A stretch of 64,000 bases of DNA from Anaerolineales bacterium (GCA_003105035.1 PQAL01000033.1:203613-267612); one strand, 5' to 3'; counted from the first letter of the stretch, positions 27,099 to 36,540 are shown. Program-made: numbers and translations. The notes: generated by a model from the letters alone, not told the origin.

Positions 27099-27527
27099 GA
27101 TGCTCCTGCTCTGCAATTAAAAAAATTGCCCGCTTTCGCGAACAACCTGAATGCTAAATAATTCAAATTGCCGGCTGCGCACATCAGCTTGGTTCGCTCC
27201 GAATGATCCTTCATCAAGGAGTTTTTTTCGAATGCACCCGGTCACTGCTCCGTGTGGTCATACACTGCGGAGCGATTGGTTTTCCTATATCGTTATCATA
27301 CCATAAAACAGAACAATTATTCTAATTACAAAATAAGAAATCATTGGTTTACCTACAATGTTTTGTAAATCCTTATGGACATTATCCGAATTTAAATACA
27401 TAATGGATAGCTAAGATGTAGAAAATCCATTTTGGGCTATAATCCTTTCAGCGCTATTCAGCATCTGTTACCAGGCAATCCAACCATAAACTTGCGATCT
27501 TTCCAGATTGCTCCTTTGGGGGCGAAT
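27099..27527. other. Divergent control region between element core and defence operon
   Basis: About 430 AT-rich bases without a gene. Seen: an imperfect hairpin with GCTCCG (27247-27252) pairing with CGGAGC (27268-27273), and a TATAAT at 27438-27443 that could be the -10 of the plus-strand operon, though no good -35 is visible. This is the likely switch region for the defence genes. Confidence 0.45.
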
Positions 27528-27584
27528 ATGACTATTATTATAAACAACCTGGACCGGTTGACTTTTCTTACTCATGGAAAGTAA
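27528..27584 (+). CDS. Possible 18-residue leader peptide before the Res gene
   Basis: ATG at 27528 preceded by GGGGG about five bases upstream, encoding MTIIINNLDRLTFLTHGK and ending two bases before the Res start codon. The arrangement would allow translational coupling. It may be chance. Confidence 0.3.
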   Translation: MTIIINNLDRLTFLTHGK

Positions 27585-27586
27585 TC

Positions 27587-30500
27587 ATGGACAATCCTTT
27601 TTTTAGCCACCCTATCCTTAACTCTCCTTACGAATACCCATCACGGCATTGGGAGCTTGATATGGATGGGCAACCGACTCAGCTGATCATTGAGCACCGT
27701 CGCAGCGCTGAGTTTATAACCCCAATTCCAAAACCCAGGAAACGAAAACATTCCACCGCTCCATCAACTGAACAATTGGCAATGATCCTCGATGAGGGGG
27801 AAGGACTTTCCACCAGCGAACAGCAGTACGACCCCACGGGAAATATCAATCTCGTCAGGAATTTTGTGGACCAATGGCGGATGATCCCCGACCCCAATGA
27901 TTGGAAGGTGACCCCCGAGACCGCCCGCCTGCTGCAGCACTGGAGAAAGCACCAGTTCGCGGATATCCGCCCTTTCTTCTGCCAGGTGGAGGCGATCGAA
28001 ACCCTGATCTGGCTGACCGAGGTTGCCCCCAAGGGAGGAAAGCGCGAGAAAGACCTGCTGGAGAGACTGGCAGCCGCGAGCAATGAAGCCAATCCGGGTC
28101 TTGAGCGTATCGCCATAAAGATGGCGACCGGTTCGGGAAAAACAACTGTCATGGCGATGATCATTGCCTGGCAGACGATCAATTCTCTCAGGTACCCCAC
28201 AAGCAACAAATTCACCCGTGGATTCCTGGTAGTGACACCCGGAATCACCATCCGCGACCGTCTGCGGGTTTTACAACCCAACGACCCCGACAGCTATTAC
28301 GACAGCCGCGAGCTGGTGCCCAGCGATATGCTACCAGACCTGCTTAATGCCAAGATAGTGATCACCAATTTCCATGCATTCAAACTGCGTGAGCGCATTC
28401 CACTCTCCAAGGGCACACGCTCCTTGCTGCAGGGTCGGGATGAAGAGCTGAACACGCTGGAGACCGAAGGCCAGATGCGGCAGCGCGTGATGCCGGAGCT
28501 GATGGGAATCAAGAACATCCTGGCTATCAATGATGAGGGACATCACTGTTACCATGAGAAGCCAGGTCCTGAAGAGGAGGAACCACTGACCGGGGATGAG
28601 CGCGAGGAAGCAGAAGCGAATAACGAGGCGGCGCGCTTGTGGATAAATGGCTTGAAGACCGTCAGTACCAAGATTGGCTTGCAGCGCGTGCTTGACCTTT
28701 CAGCTACCCCATTCTTCCTCAGGGGCTCCGGTTATGCGGAAGGGACGATCTTCCCCTGGACGATGAGCGATTTCTCGCTCATGGATGCCATCGAGTGTGG
28801 GATCGTCAAACTGCCGCGGGTTCCTGTGGCGGATAACATCCCCGGGGGTGACATGCCCAAGTTCCGCAATATCTGGGAGCATGTGGGGAAGAAGATGCCC
28901 AGGAAAGGTAGGGGAAAATCCAAAGATCTGGACCCGCTCAGCCTGCCGGTGGAGCTGCAGACTGCTCTGGATGCCTTGTATGGTCACTATGAGCAAACCT
29001 TCGCTCTCTGGCAGCAAGCCGGCATCAGCACGCCACCCTGCTTTATTATCGTCTGCCAGAACACCTCCATATCCAAACTGGTATATGACTTCATCTCAGG
29101 CTTTTTGAGGGAAAACGAAGATGGGTCGTCGGAACTGGTGCCGGGACGATTGGAGTTATTCTGCAATTTTGATGAGTATGGTAATCCATTAGCGCGCCCG
29201 AACACCCTGCTGATCGACAGTGAGCAGCTTGAATCGGGTGAAGCATTGGACCCAAACTTCAGGAAGATGGCAAGGGATGAAATTGAGCGTTTCAGGCGTG
29301 AGATCCTCCAACGCACCGGTGACCAGCACCAGGCAGAAAACATCACCGACCAGGACCTGCTGCGTGAAGTGATGAACACCGTCGGCAAAATGGATCGTTT
29401 GGGAGGTGGCATCCGCTGCGTGGTCTCAGTTTCCATGCTGACCGAAGGTTGGGATGCCAACACCGTCACCCATATCCTGGGGATCAGAGCATTTGGAACC
29501 CAATTGCTGTGCGAGCAGGTGGTCGGGCGTGCCTTACGGCGCCAATCTTATGACCTGGATGAGGAAAATCTCTTTAAGGTGGAATACGCCGATATCCTGG
29601 GGATTCCGTTCAATTTCACTGCCAAACCGGTCATTTCCAAACCGCAGATACCGCGTCAAAATGTTCATGTGCATGCAATGCGACCGGAAAGGGATGCGCT
29701 CGAAATCCAGTTCCCACGCGTGCAGGGCTACCGGGTGGAGCTGCCCAATGAGCGCCTGGAAGCGAAATTTACCGAAGATTCAACCCTGGTGCTAACCCCT
29801 GACCTGGTGGGACCATCCATCACCGTAGATGCAGGGATCATCGGTGAAGGAGTGGATTTAACTCTGAAATATTTGGAGGACGTGCGCCAATCGACCATTC
29901 TATTTCAACTCACCAAACGCCTGCTGTACACGCACTACCGCGACCCAGATAAGGATCCCGAGCTACACCTATTCGGGCAGCTCAAACGCATCACCAAACT
30001 GTGGCTGGATAATCACCTGGTTTGTAAAGGTGGCACCTACCCAGCCCAGCTGATCTACCAGGAATTAGCCGACATGGCATGCCACCGCATCCATACTGCC
30101 ATTACGCGCCGTTTTGAGGATTCCCAGCCTATCCGGGCCGTGCTTGACCCCTACAACCCAACCGGGTCGAGTATGTTCGTCAACTTTTATACCTCCAAAC
30201 CCAGCCGCTGGCAGACCGACTCGCGTAAATGCCATGTGAATTGGGTGGTGACCGATAGTGATTGGGAGGCTGAACTGTGCCGAGTGGTTGAGTCGCACCC
30301 ACGCGTGCGGGCTTATATCAAGAACCAGGGACTTGGGCTGGAAGTGCCTTATCTATACGGCTCGCTGGTACGCAAATACATCCCCGATTTTATCGTTCAG
30401 GTGGACGATGGGCACCCAGACCCGTTGAACCTGGTCATCGAGATCAAGGGATACCGGGGAGAGGATGCCAAGGAAAAGAAAGCCACGATGGAGACCTACT

Positions 30501-30646
30501 GGGTGCCAGGGGTAAACCACCTGGGCACCTATGGGCGCTGGGCGTTCCTGGAGCTCAAGGATGTCTATTTGATAATGGATCAATTTGCCAGCAAGGTTGA
30601 TGAAGAATTGAATAAAGCCAGCCAAAACACGCTGGTACCGTCATAG
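27587..30646 (+). CDS. Type III restriction Res-like SF2 helicase with C-terminal PD-(D/E)XK nuclease
   Basis: A 1019-residue restriction subunit. Helicase motifs: Walker A ATGSGKT at 180-186, DEGH (motif II) at 316-319, SAT (motif III) at 372-374, and the SMLTEGWDANTVTHI / QVVGRALRRQ motifs V and VI near 620-660. The C-terminal domain shows Pro933-Asp934 and Glu952-x-Lys954 (IPDFIVQ ... VIEIKGY), a PD-(D/E)XK nuclease. It resembles the restriction endonucleases annotated as BPTD_3080-like rather than classical EcoP15I Res. It should translocate on and cut unmodified DNA together with the Mod protein encoded 10 bases downstream. Confidence 0.88.
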   Translation: MDNPFFSHPILNSPYEYPSRHWELDMDGQPTQLIIEHRRSAEFITPIPKPRKRKHSTAPSTEQLAMILDEGEGLSTSEQQYDPTGNINLVRNFVDQWRMIPDPNDWKVTPETARLLQHWRKHQFADIRPFFCQVEAIETLIWLTEVAPKGGKREKDLLERLAAASNEANPGLERIAIKMATGSGKTTVMAMIIAWQTINSLRYPTSNKFTRGFLVVTPGITIRDRLRVLQPNDPDSYYDSRELVPSDMLPDLLNAKIVITNFHAFKLRERIPLSKGTRSLLQGRDEELNTLETEGQMRQRVMPELMGIKNILAINDEGHHCYHEKPGPEEEEPLTGDEREEAEANNEAARLWINGLKTVSTKIGLQRVLDLSATPFFLRGSGYAEGTIFPWTMSDFSLMDAIECGIVKLPRVPVADNIPGGDMPKFRNIWEHVGKKMPRKGRGKSKDLDPLSLPVELQTALDALYGHYEQTFALWQQAGISTPPCFIIVCQNTSISKLVYDFISGFLRENEDGSSELVPGRLELFCNFDEYGNPLARPNTLLIDSEQLESGEALDPNFRKMARDEIERFRREILQRTGDQHQAENITDQDLLREVMNTVGKMDRLGGGIRCVVSVSMLTEGWDANTVTHILGIRAFGTQLLCEQVVGRALRRQSYDLDEENLFKVEYADILGIPFNFTAKPVISKPQIPRQNVHVHAMRPERDALEIQFPRVQGYRVELPNERLEAKFTEDSTLVLTPDLVGPSITVDAGIIGEGVDLTLKYLEDVRQSTILFQLTKRLLYTHYRDPDKDPELHLFGQLKRITKLWLDNHLVCKGGTYPAQLIYQELADMACHRIHTAITRRFEDSQPIRAVLDPYNPTGSSMFVNFYTSKPSRWQTDSRKCHVNWVVTDSDWEAELCRVVESHPRVRAYIKNQGLGLEVPYLYGSLVRKYIPDFIVQVDDGHPDPLNLVIEIKGYRGEDAKEKKATMETYWVPGVNHLGTYGRWAFLELKDVYLIMDQFASKVDEELNKASQNTLVPS

Positions 30647-30656
30647 AGGTAAATCA

Positions 30657-33479
30657 ATGGCAAGGAATAACCACAAGACGAAAAAATCTGTTGAATCTAT
30701 CAAACACACCGAGGCTTCACGGACGCACATCCCTACTGCAGAGTTCCAGTCCGTGTTGAGTGAGGAGCTGCAAAGCCCAATCCAGGTTGCTTACCAGCGC
30801 CGGAACCCAGACCTGGACCCGCAGCTGGTGTGGCGGGGCAAGGACTTGCAGGATTGGTCTGATCTGGTCGTGCAAGCCCCACCGCTCTATATCCAGGAGA
30901 AGATCCAGCCCAAGGTGCTAATTGACGACCTGCTTCGCCATACCGAGAAAGCGGAGAAAGCCGGTATCCCCCAACAGCTGGATATGTTTGCGGATTTCAA
31001 CGGACTGCCCAGTGAAGCCGCCAAAACCGAGTTCTACCAGCACGAGGCTAACTGGAGCAACCGCATGATCCTGGGTGACAGCTTGCAGATAATGGCATCA
31101 CTTGCTGAAAGAGAAGGTCTACACGGGAAAGTGCAGTGTATTTATATTGACCCTCCATATGGTATTAAATTCAATTCAAATTTTCAATGGTCAACAACCA
31201 GCCGAGATGTGACGGATGGTAAAGCGGATCACATCACCCGCGAACCAGAGCAGGTAAAAGCATTTCGTGATACTTGGCGAGATGGTGTTCACTCTTACCT
31301 TACATACCTTCGTGATAGATTGACCATCGGACGTGATTTACTCACCGAATCTGGAAGCCTAATTATTCAAATTGGTGATGAAAATGTACATAATATAAGG
31401 GAATTGATGGATGAAGTTTTTGGGACAAGTAATTATGTTGCTACTATTTCATTTACAAAAACTAGTGGTCAAACAAAAACTAGTTATGTACCGATAGCAT
31501 CTGATTATTTAATTATCTATGCCAAGAATAGCAATGTAATGAAATATCGACAGATTTTTGTTCCCAAAACTCTTGGAGGAGAAGGATCGAAAGAACATAG
31601 GAATATTGAGTTAATTGACGGCACAACGCGCTCGACACCAATTACCCAGGATGAAATCAGAGATCTATCTTCCCTACCTATAGGTTCTCGTGTCTATGCA
31701 ACAGGCCCGATAGTTTCACAGGGATCGTCTAGGGAAGGATCTGCTGATATACAGGTAGAAGCTGATGGTAAAAAATTTGTACTTAGTTGTGGACCTCGAC
31801 GACATTGGTCAGTCGGTGTAGATGGCACAAAATTATTATGGAAGATTGGACGCCTTGTTCATGCAGAAGGATTACGGATTTTTAAACGGTTTTTCAATGA
31901 TTTTCCTTATTCACCATTAACGAATGTATGGACAGATACACGTGGTGAAACTGATATGAGTTATGTTGTACAGACATCGACTCGTGTAATTGAACGTTGT
32001 ATATTAATGTTGACTGATCCAGGCGATCTTGTTCTTGATCCAACTTGTGGCTCTGGAACAACTGCATTTGTAGCAGAGCAGTGGGGAAGAAGATGGATCA
32101 CAATTGACACATCGCGAGTGGCTCTAGCGTTAGCACGTGCTAGAATTATGGGTTCAGTATTTCCGTATTATATGCTTTCAGATTCACAAATAGGGCAGCA
32201 AAAAGAAGCTGAACTTAATCATAAAGGTTTTTCAAATAATCCAACATATGAAAATATCAGGCAAGGTTTTGTATATGAACGTGTTCCCCATATTACATTA
32301 AGTTCTATTGCAAACAATAGTGAATTATTTGTGATTTGGGAAGAGTATCAGCATGAATTTAGTTTACTACTCGATCAAATAAATCTGCTCCTACATAAAG
32401 GTTGGCATGAGTGGGAAGTGCCTAAAACTGTAAATATTGATTGGCCTCCTCAAGTAAAAAAAATACATGAAAAATGGTGGCAATTGCACGTCGACCGTCG
32501 AAAAGCAATCGATGCATCTATTGCTGCTAACACAGATAATGAATACTTATATGATCAACCGTTCCAAGAAAATCGAAAGGTTCGGGTAGCTGGACCTTTT
32601 ACAATTGAAAGTCTCTCACCTCATCGCGTCCTAGGGGTGGACGAAAATGATGAGCTGATTGATCAAGTAGCGGAGGGGAAAACCGGCTATGCCCCTGGGC
32701 AGAGCTTCGAGCAAATGATTCTAGAAAACCTCAAAACTGCCGGTGTGCAGCAAGCGCATAAAGAAGACAAGATCAATTTCTTCTCCCTCACCCCCTGGCC
32801 AGGGTATTACATCTCTGCCGAAGGGCGCTACTTCGAGGGTGATGAAGAAAGAGGCCGCGAACGACGGGCAGGGATTTTCATCGGTCCAGAATTTGGCACC
32901 GTAGGTCGGCCCGACCTGGTGGCTGCAGCGCGTGAGGCGGGAGATGCCGGCTTCGATGTGCTGGTAGCTTGCGCGTTCAATTATGATGCACGTTCCACCG
33001 AGTTCAATAAACTAGGTGCCATCCCGGTGCTCAAAGCGCGCATGAATGCCGATTTACATATGGCGAAGGACTTGAAAAGCACAGGCAAGGGCAACCTGTT
33101 CGTCATCTTCGGCGAGCCGGATATCGATATTCTGGAGGCGGAAGATGGGCAGATCCAGGTAAAGATCAATGGGGTAGATGTATTCCACCCCGATACAGGC
33201 GAAGTGCGCAGCGATGGCGCTGAAGGAATCGCCTGTTGGTTTATTGACACCGATTACAACGAAGAGAGCTTCTTTGTTCGGCATGCTTATTTCCTGGGTG
33301 CCAACGACCCCTATTCCGCCCTAAAGACCACACTCAAAGCTGAGATCAACGAAGAAGCCTGGGAATCACTCCACAGCGACACATCACGTCCCTTTGATCA
33401 ACCTGCCTCCGGTCGCATCGCGGTCAAAGTCATCAACCACCTGGGGGATGAGGTGATGAAGGTCTTCAAGGTGAGATGA
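30657..33479 (+). CDS. Type III-like site-specific DNA methyltransferase (Mod), mosaic
   Basis: A 940-residue beta-class amino-methyltransferase. The catalytic motif IV DPPYGIKF is at 165-172 and the AdoMet motif I DPTCGSGTTAF at 461-471, the order typical of type III Mod proteins; the region between and after them should hold target recognition. The C-terminal 250 residues (from FFSLTPWPGYYIS) are a long extension without methyltransferase motifs, containing GIFIGPEFGTVGRPDLV. Bases from about 31.09 to 32.63 kb are strikingly AT-rich with different codon use, while both gene ends match the flanking Res and helicase genes, pointing to replacement of the catalytic/recognition core. SD AGAGG precedes the ATG. 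Confidence 0.9.
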   Translation: MARNNHKTKKSVESIKHTEASRTHIPTAEFQSVLSEELQSPIQVAYQRRNPDLDPQLVWRGKDLQDWSDLVVQAPPLYIQEKIQPKVLIDDLLRHTEKAEKAGIPQQLDMFADFNGLPSEAAKTEFYQHEANWSNRMILGDSLQIMASLAEREGLHGKVQCIYIDPPYGIKFNSNFQWSTTSRDVTDGKADHITREPEQVKAFRDTWRDGVHSYLTYLRDRLTIGRDLLTESGSLIIQIGDENVHNIRELMDEVFGTSNYVATISFTKTSGQTKTSYVPIASDYLIIYAKNSNVMKYRQIFVPKTLGGEGSKEHRNIELIDGTTRSTPITQDEIRDLSSLPIGSRVYATGPIVSQGSSREGSADIQVEADGKKFVLSCGPRRHWSVGVDGTKLLWKIGRLVHAEGLRIFKRFFNDFPYSPLTNVWTDTRGETDMSYVVQTSTRVIERCILMLTDPGDLVLDPTCGSGTTAFVAEQWGRRWITIDTSRVALALARARIMGSVFPYYMLSDSQIGQQKEAELNHKGFSNNPTYENIRQGFVYERVPHITLSSIANNSELFVIWEEYQHEFSLLLDQINLLLHKGWHEWEVPKTVNIDWPPQVKKIHEKWWQLHVDRRKAIDASIAANTDNEYLYDQPFQENRKVRVAGPFTIESLSPHRVLGVDENDELIDQVAEGKTGYAPGQSFEQMILENLKTAGVQQAHKEDKINFFSLTPWPGYYISAEGRYFEGDEERGRERRAGIFIGPEFGTVGRPDLVAAAREAGDAGFDVLVACAFNYDARSTEFNKLGAIPVLKARMNADLHMAKDLKSTGKGNLFVIFGEPDIDILEAEDGQIQVKINGVDVFHPDTGEVRSDGAEGIACWFIDTDYNEESFFVRHAYFLGANDPYSALKTTLKAEINEEAWESLHSDTSRPFDQPASGRIAVKVINHLGDEVMKVFKVR

Positions 33480-35542
33480 TGGAATTCCGCATTGCTGACA
33501 CGTTCGTCGACAGCCTGGGCAAGCTGAGCAACCCCGAGCAGAAGGTGGTTAAGACCACTGTGTTCGATCTGCAGGTCAATCCCGCCAGCCCGGGTATGAG
33601 CTTTCACAGACTGGATCGTGCACAAGACACCAATTTTGCCTCAGTGCGCGTGAGCGATGATATCCGCTTGATCGTCCACCAGGGGGAAAACAGCCTGTTG
33701 ATCTGTTACGTCGGTCACCATGACAACGCCTACCAGTGGGCGTCCAGGCGCAAGCTCGAAACACATCCAACTACCGGCGCAGCCCAGCTGGTGGAGGTGC
33801 GAGAAACCGTTCAGGAGATCATCATCCCCTCTTACGTGGCTGTTGAGATGCCCAAACCTCCACTGTTTGCTGGTAAATCTGAAGCTGAGCTACTTTCCTA
33901 CGGTGTCCCTCCTGAATGGCTGGAGGATGTGCGCTCTGCCACCGAGGACAACTACCTTGACTTGGCTGATCACCTGCCTGCAGAAGCCGCTGAAGCGCTG
34001 CTTGAACTGGCGGTAGGAGGCGAACCTCAACCTTCGCCGGTACCTGCAGCTGTTCTAGATCCCTTCGATCATCCCGATGCACTCAGACGGTTCCGAATCA
34101 TGAGTGGGATGGACGAACTCCTACGCGCTCTTGAGTATCCCTGGGAAAAATGGACCATCTTCTTGCATCCTGAGCAGCAAAAGATTGTAAGCGGAAATTA
34201 TAGCGGTCCGGCACGCGTTTCCGGCTCGGCAGGGACCGGCAAGACGGTAGTTGCGCTTCATCGAGCTATCTACCTGGCAAAGATGAATCCTGAGTCAAGG
34301 ATTCTCCTGGCAACATTTTCCGAGACCCTCGCTAATGCCTTAAAAAATAAAATACGAATGCTGATTCAAAACCAGCCGCGCTTGGCAGACCAGATTGAAG
34401 TCTATGCGATGAACGCTCTCGGTGAGCGGCTTTATAAATTAAATTTGGGGAATGTTCAAATTGCTTCCGCTGAAACTATCCAGGCATTATTATCTGAATC
34501 TTCGAAAATGGTCGGAGGGCACACCTTCAATCTTCACTTTCTAACTACAGAGTGGAACCAAGTGGTTGATGCATGGCAATTGAATACTTGGGAGGCTTAT
34601 CGCGATGTTTTACGGCTGGGCCGTAAAACGCGACTCACGGAGCCACACAGAAAAACTCTATGGTCGATATTCGAGCTAACCCGGTCTGCACTGAAGGAAC
34701 ATGTGCTGATTACCAATGCAGAGCTTTTTAGCCAATTGGCAACGTTTTTCTCAGCAGGTCAACGGGCACCCTTTGATTTTATAGTAATCGATGAATCCCA
34801 GGATATTAATATTCCTCAGCTCAGGTTGTTAGCAGCGCTTGGTGGCGATCATCCAAATAATCTTTTCTTTGCTGGAGACCTGGGCCAACGAATTTTCCAG
34901 CAACCATTTTCATGGTTGGCATTGGGAGTGGATGTGCGTGGCCGATCGAAGACCTTACGTATCAATTATCGCACCTCGCACCAGATTCGCACTCAATCTG
35001 ACAAACTGCTTGGCCCTGAAATTGCCGATGTGGATGGCATCACTGAAACACGCAGCGGAACGATCTCTGTTTTCAATGGACCACCCCCAACGATTGAGTC
35101 ATTTGGCGATGAAGCCTCTGAAATAGAAGCGGTCGCAGTCTGGCTTAAAGAGCGTATTGATGATGGTTTACATCCTGAAGAAATCGGGGTTTTTGTTCGA
35201 TCGGATGCTCAAATTTCAAGGGCAAAAGCTGCGATTGAAAATGCTGAAGTTACCTACAAAGTACTTGACCAGAAGATTGAGACAATGGTTGGACATGCGT
35301 CCTTATGTACGATGCATCTGGCAAAAGGTCTTGAGTTCCGGGCAGTGGTTGTAATGGCTTGTGATGATGAAGTCATACCTTTGCAGGATCGGATAGAACA
35401 GGTAACGGACACATCGGATCTGGAAGATGTCTATAACACCGAACGGCACTTACTCTATGTAGCATGCACGAGGGCACGCGACCATTTGCTGGTTACCGGC
35501 GTGGAGCCAGCATCTGAGTTTTTGGATGATATGAGGATGTAG
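33476..35542 (+). CDS. RelE/ParE-like domain fused to UvrD-type SF1 helicase
   Basis: A 688-residue protein whose ATG overlaps the Mod stop by four bases. Residues about 1-95 read like a RelE/ParE toxin fold (FRIADTFVDSLGKLSNPEQK, then FASVRVSDDIRLIVHQ and LLICYVGHHDNAYQWA). After a linker, residues about 220-688 form a superfamily 1 helicase: Walker A GSAGTGKT at 250-257, DESQD at 439-443, NYRTSHQIR (motif IV), TMHLAKGLEF (motif V) and YVACTRARDHL (motif VI). Tight coupling to Res and Mod implies a joint function in defence. Whether the N-terminal part is a ribonuclease, a gyrase poison or only a regulatory domain is unknown. Confidence 0.85.
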   Translation: MMEFRIADTFVDSLGKLSNPEQKVVKTTVFDLQVNPASPGMSFHRLDRAQDTNFASVRVSDDIRLIVHQGENSLLICYVGHHDNAYQWASRRKLETHPTTGAAQLVEVRETVQEIIIPSYVAVEMPKPPLFAGKSEAELLSYGVPPEWLEDVRSATEDNYLDLADHLPAEAAEALLELAVGGEPQPSPVPAAVLDPFDHPDALRRFRIMSGMDELLRALEYPWEKWTIFLHPEQQKIVSGNYSGPARVSGSAGTGKTVVALHRAIYLAKMNPESRILLATFSETLANALKNKIRMLIQNQPRLADQIEVYAMNALGERLYKLNLGNVQIASAETIQALLSESSKMVGGHTFNLHFLTTEWNQVVDAWQLNTWEAYRDVLRLGRKTRLTEPHRKTLWSIFELTRSALKEHVLITNAELFSQLATFFSAGQRAPFDFIVIDESQDINIPQLRLLAALGGDHPNNLFFAGDLGQRIFQQPFSWLALGVDVRGRSKTLRINYRTSHQIRTQSDKLLGPEIADVDGITETRSGTISVFNGPPPTIESFGDEASEIEAVAVWLKERIDDGLHPEEIGVFVRSDAQISRAKAAIENAEVTYKVLDQKIETMVGHASLCTMHLAKGLEFRAVVVMACDDEVIPLQDRIEQVTDTSDLEDVYNTERHLLYVACTRARDHLLVTGVEPASEFLDDMRM

Positions 35543-35907
35543 CCATTCATATGCAAGCAATACGTCTTATTGGCAGGGGTCACCAGCCAGCAATATAATT
35601 CACAGATATATGTGGAGCTATGAGCATGTTTCTTATGTACGATAAGTCCGTGAAACCACCTGAAATATATGATGGATTTTAATGGTGTTTATAAAAAACC
35701 GGCAGTCAGTTGCAGTTAAATCAGGTAACTCGAACCTAGGCGCAGATCAAGAACCTATCAATGAATCTTTTTCGATAAAGCTAGTAATCTTGAAGCATGT
35801 TGGGTATCCATTGGTTCTTCGACATGGTTGTTTTTTATGTTTTTATTGTTGAGAAGCTCCGGATCCAAATTGTGGAGATCCTTACTTATCCTTCTTGGCA
35901 CGTAGGA
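35543..35907. other. Gap between defence operon and corrinoid gene
   Basis: 365 bases between two convergent genes. A 56-codon open frame (35682-35852, plus strand) has no SD or recognisable motif. No terminator, att-like repeat or tRNA fragment was identified, although the right end of the element may be here. Confidence 0.4.
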
Positions 35908-36540
35908 TTAAATGGCAAGCAAGGACTTCGTCAATGTCACTGCGCTGCTTGCATCCGGCGCATAACCATCTGACCCGAGCTGTTTAGCATATGCTTCATT
36001 TAGTGGTGCTCCACCTACAATCACCTTGACCATGCTGCGTTTTCCTGCGGCGGTTAATGCATCGATAATCTCTTTCATATTCGGCATCGTGGTGGTTAAC
36101 ATTGCAGAGAGGGCAATAATATTTACGCTCTCTGCTATTGCAACGAATTCTTCTTTATCAACGTCGGCTCCCAAATCCATTACGTCAAAGCCCGCACCTT
36201 CCAGCATTAATGCCACCAAGTTCTTCCCGATGTCGTGCAGGTCACCTTTGACTGTGCCAACGGCAATTATTCCAGTAGCTTTAACACCATCCACGTTCAA
36301 ACTTGGTTTGAGTGCAGTTAACCCTACCTGCATAGCACGAGCAGCAACTAACATTTCTGGTATGAAGCACTCGCCAGCCTCAAACTGCCGCCCGATTTCA
36401 GCCATAGCAGTAATCATACCTTCATCGAGCACTGTCTTTGCTGCGAATCCAGAATCCAGAGCAGAGTGAATGTTTATCACAATTTCATTCTGTTGACCAT
36501 ACAAAATATTCTGATAAATTTCCTTAATTATTGGATACAT
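35908..36540 (-). CDS. Corrinoid (B12-binding) protein of a methyltransferase system
   Basis: A 210-residue protein of the MtbC/MttC/MtaC type, which carries the methyl group on cobalt between two methyltransferases. Residues 1-85 are the helical cap domain (IGRQFEAGECFIPEMLVAARAM), residues 90-210 the Rossmann-like B12-binding domain with the cobalt-ligand motif DLHDIGKN and GGAPLNEAYAKQLGSDGYAPDA. Last gene of the long minus-strand operon. Its natural partner is the UroD-type methyltransferase two genes upstream. SD AGGGA. Confidence 0.92.
   Translation of the reverse strand: MYPIIKEIYQNILYGQQNEIVINIHSALDSGFAAKTVLDEGMITAMAEIGRQFEAGECFIPEMLVAARAMQVGLTALKPSLNVDGVKATGIIAVGTVKGDLHDIGKNLVALMLEGAGFDVMDLGADVDKEEFVAIAESVNIIALSAMLTTTMPNMKEIIDALTAAGKRSMVKVIVGGAPLNEAYAKQLGSDGYAPDASSAVTLTKSLLAI

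Larger units (their letters stand above)
20081..35542. mobile_element. P4-satellite-like integrative element carrying a defence operon (boundaries inferred)
   Basis: Gene content defines the element: integrase at one end, excisionase-type HTH, VRR-NUC nuclease, primase-polymerase with D5-type helicase, an SSB-like protein, three small DNA-binding proteins, and a plus-strand three-gene restriction-type operon. No capsid, terminase or conjugation genes are present, as in P4-like phage satellites or integrative plasmids. The left limit is set by the integrase and the repeat at 20081. The right limit is set only by the end of the helicase gene; no matching direct repeat was found at about 35.6 kb, so the element could end there or extend further. 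Confidence 0.55.

Noticed and set aside
27679-28281. 200-codon open frame antisense to the Res gene
   Set aside because: It lies wholly within a well-supported coding region, has a Ser/Arg-rich composition typical of antisense frames and no motif.
35682-35852. 56-codon plus-strand frame in the gap after the helicase gene
   Set aside because: No Shine-Dalgarno sequence, no motif and ends in an odd Cys/Phe-rich tail; not enough support for a gene.
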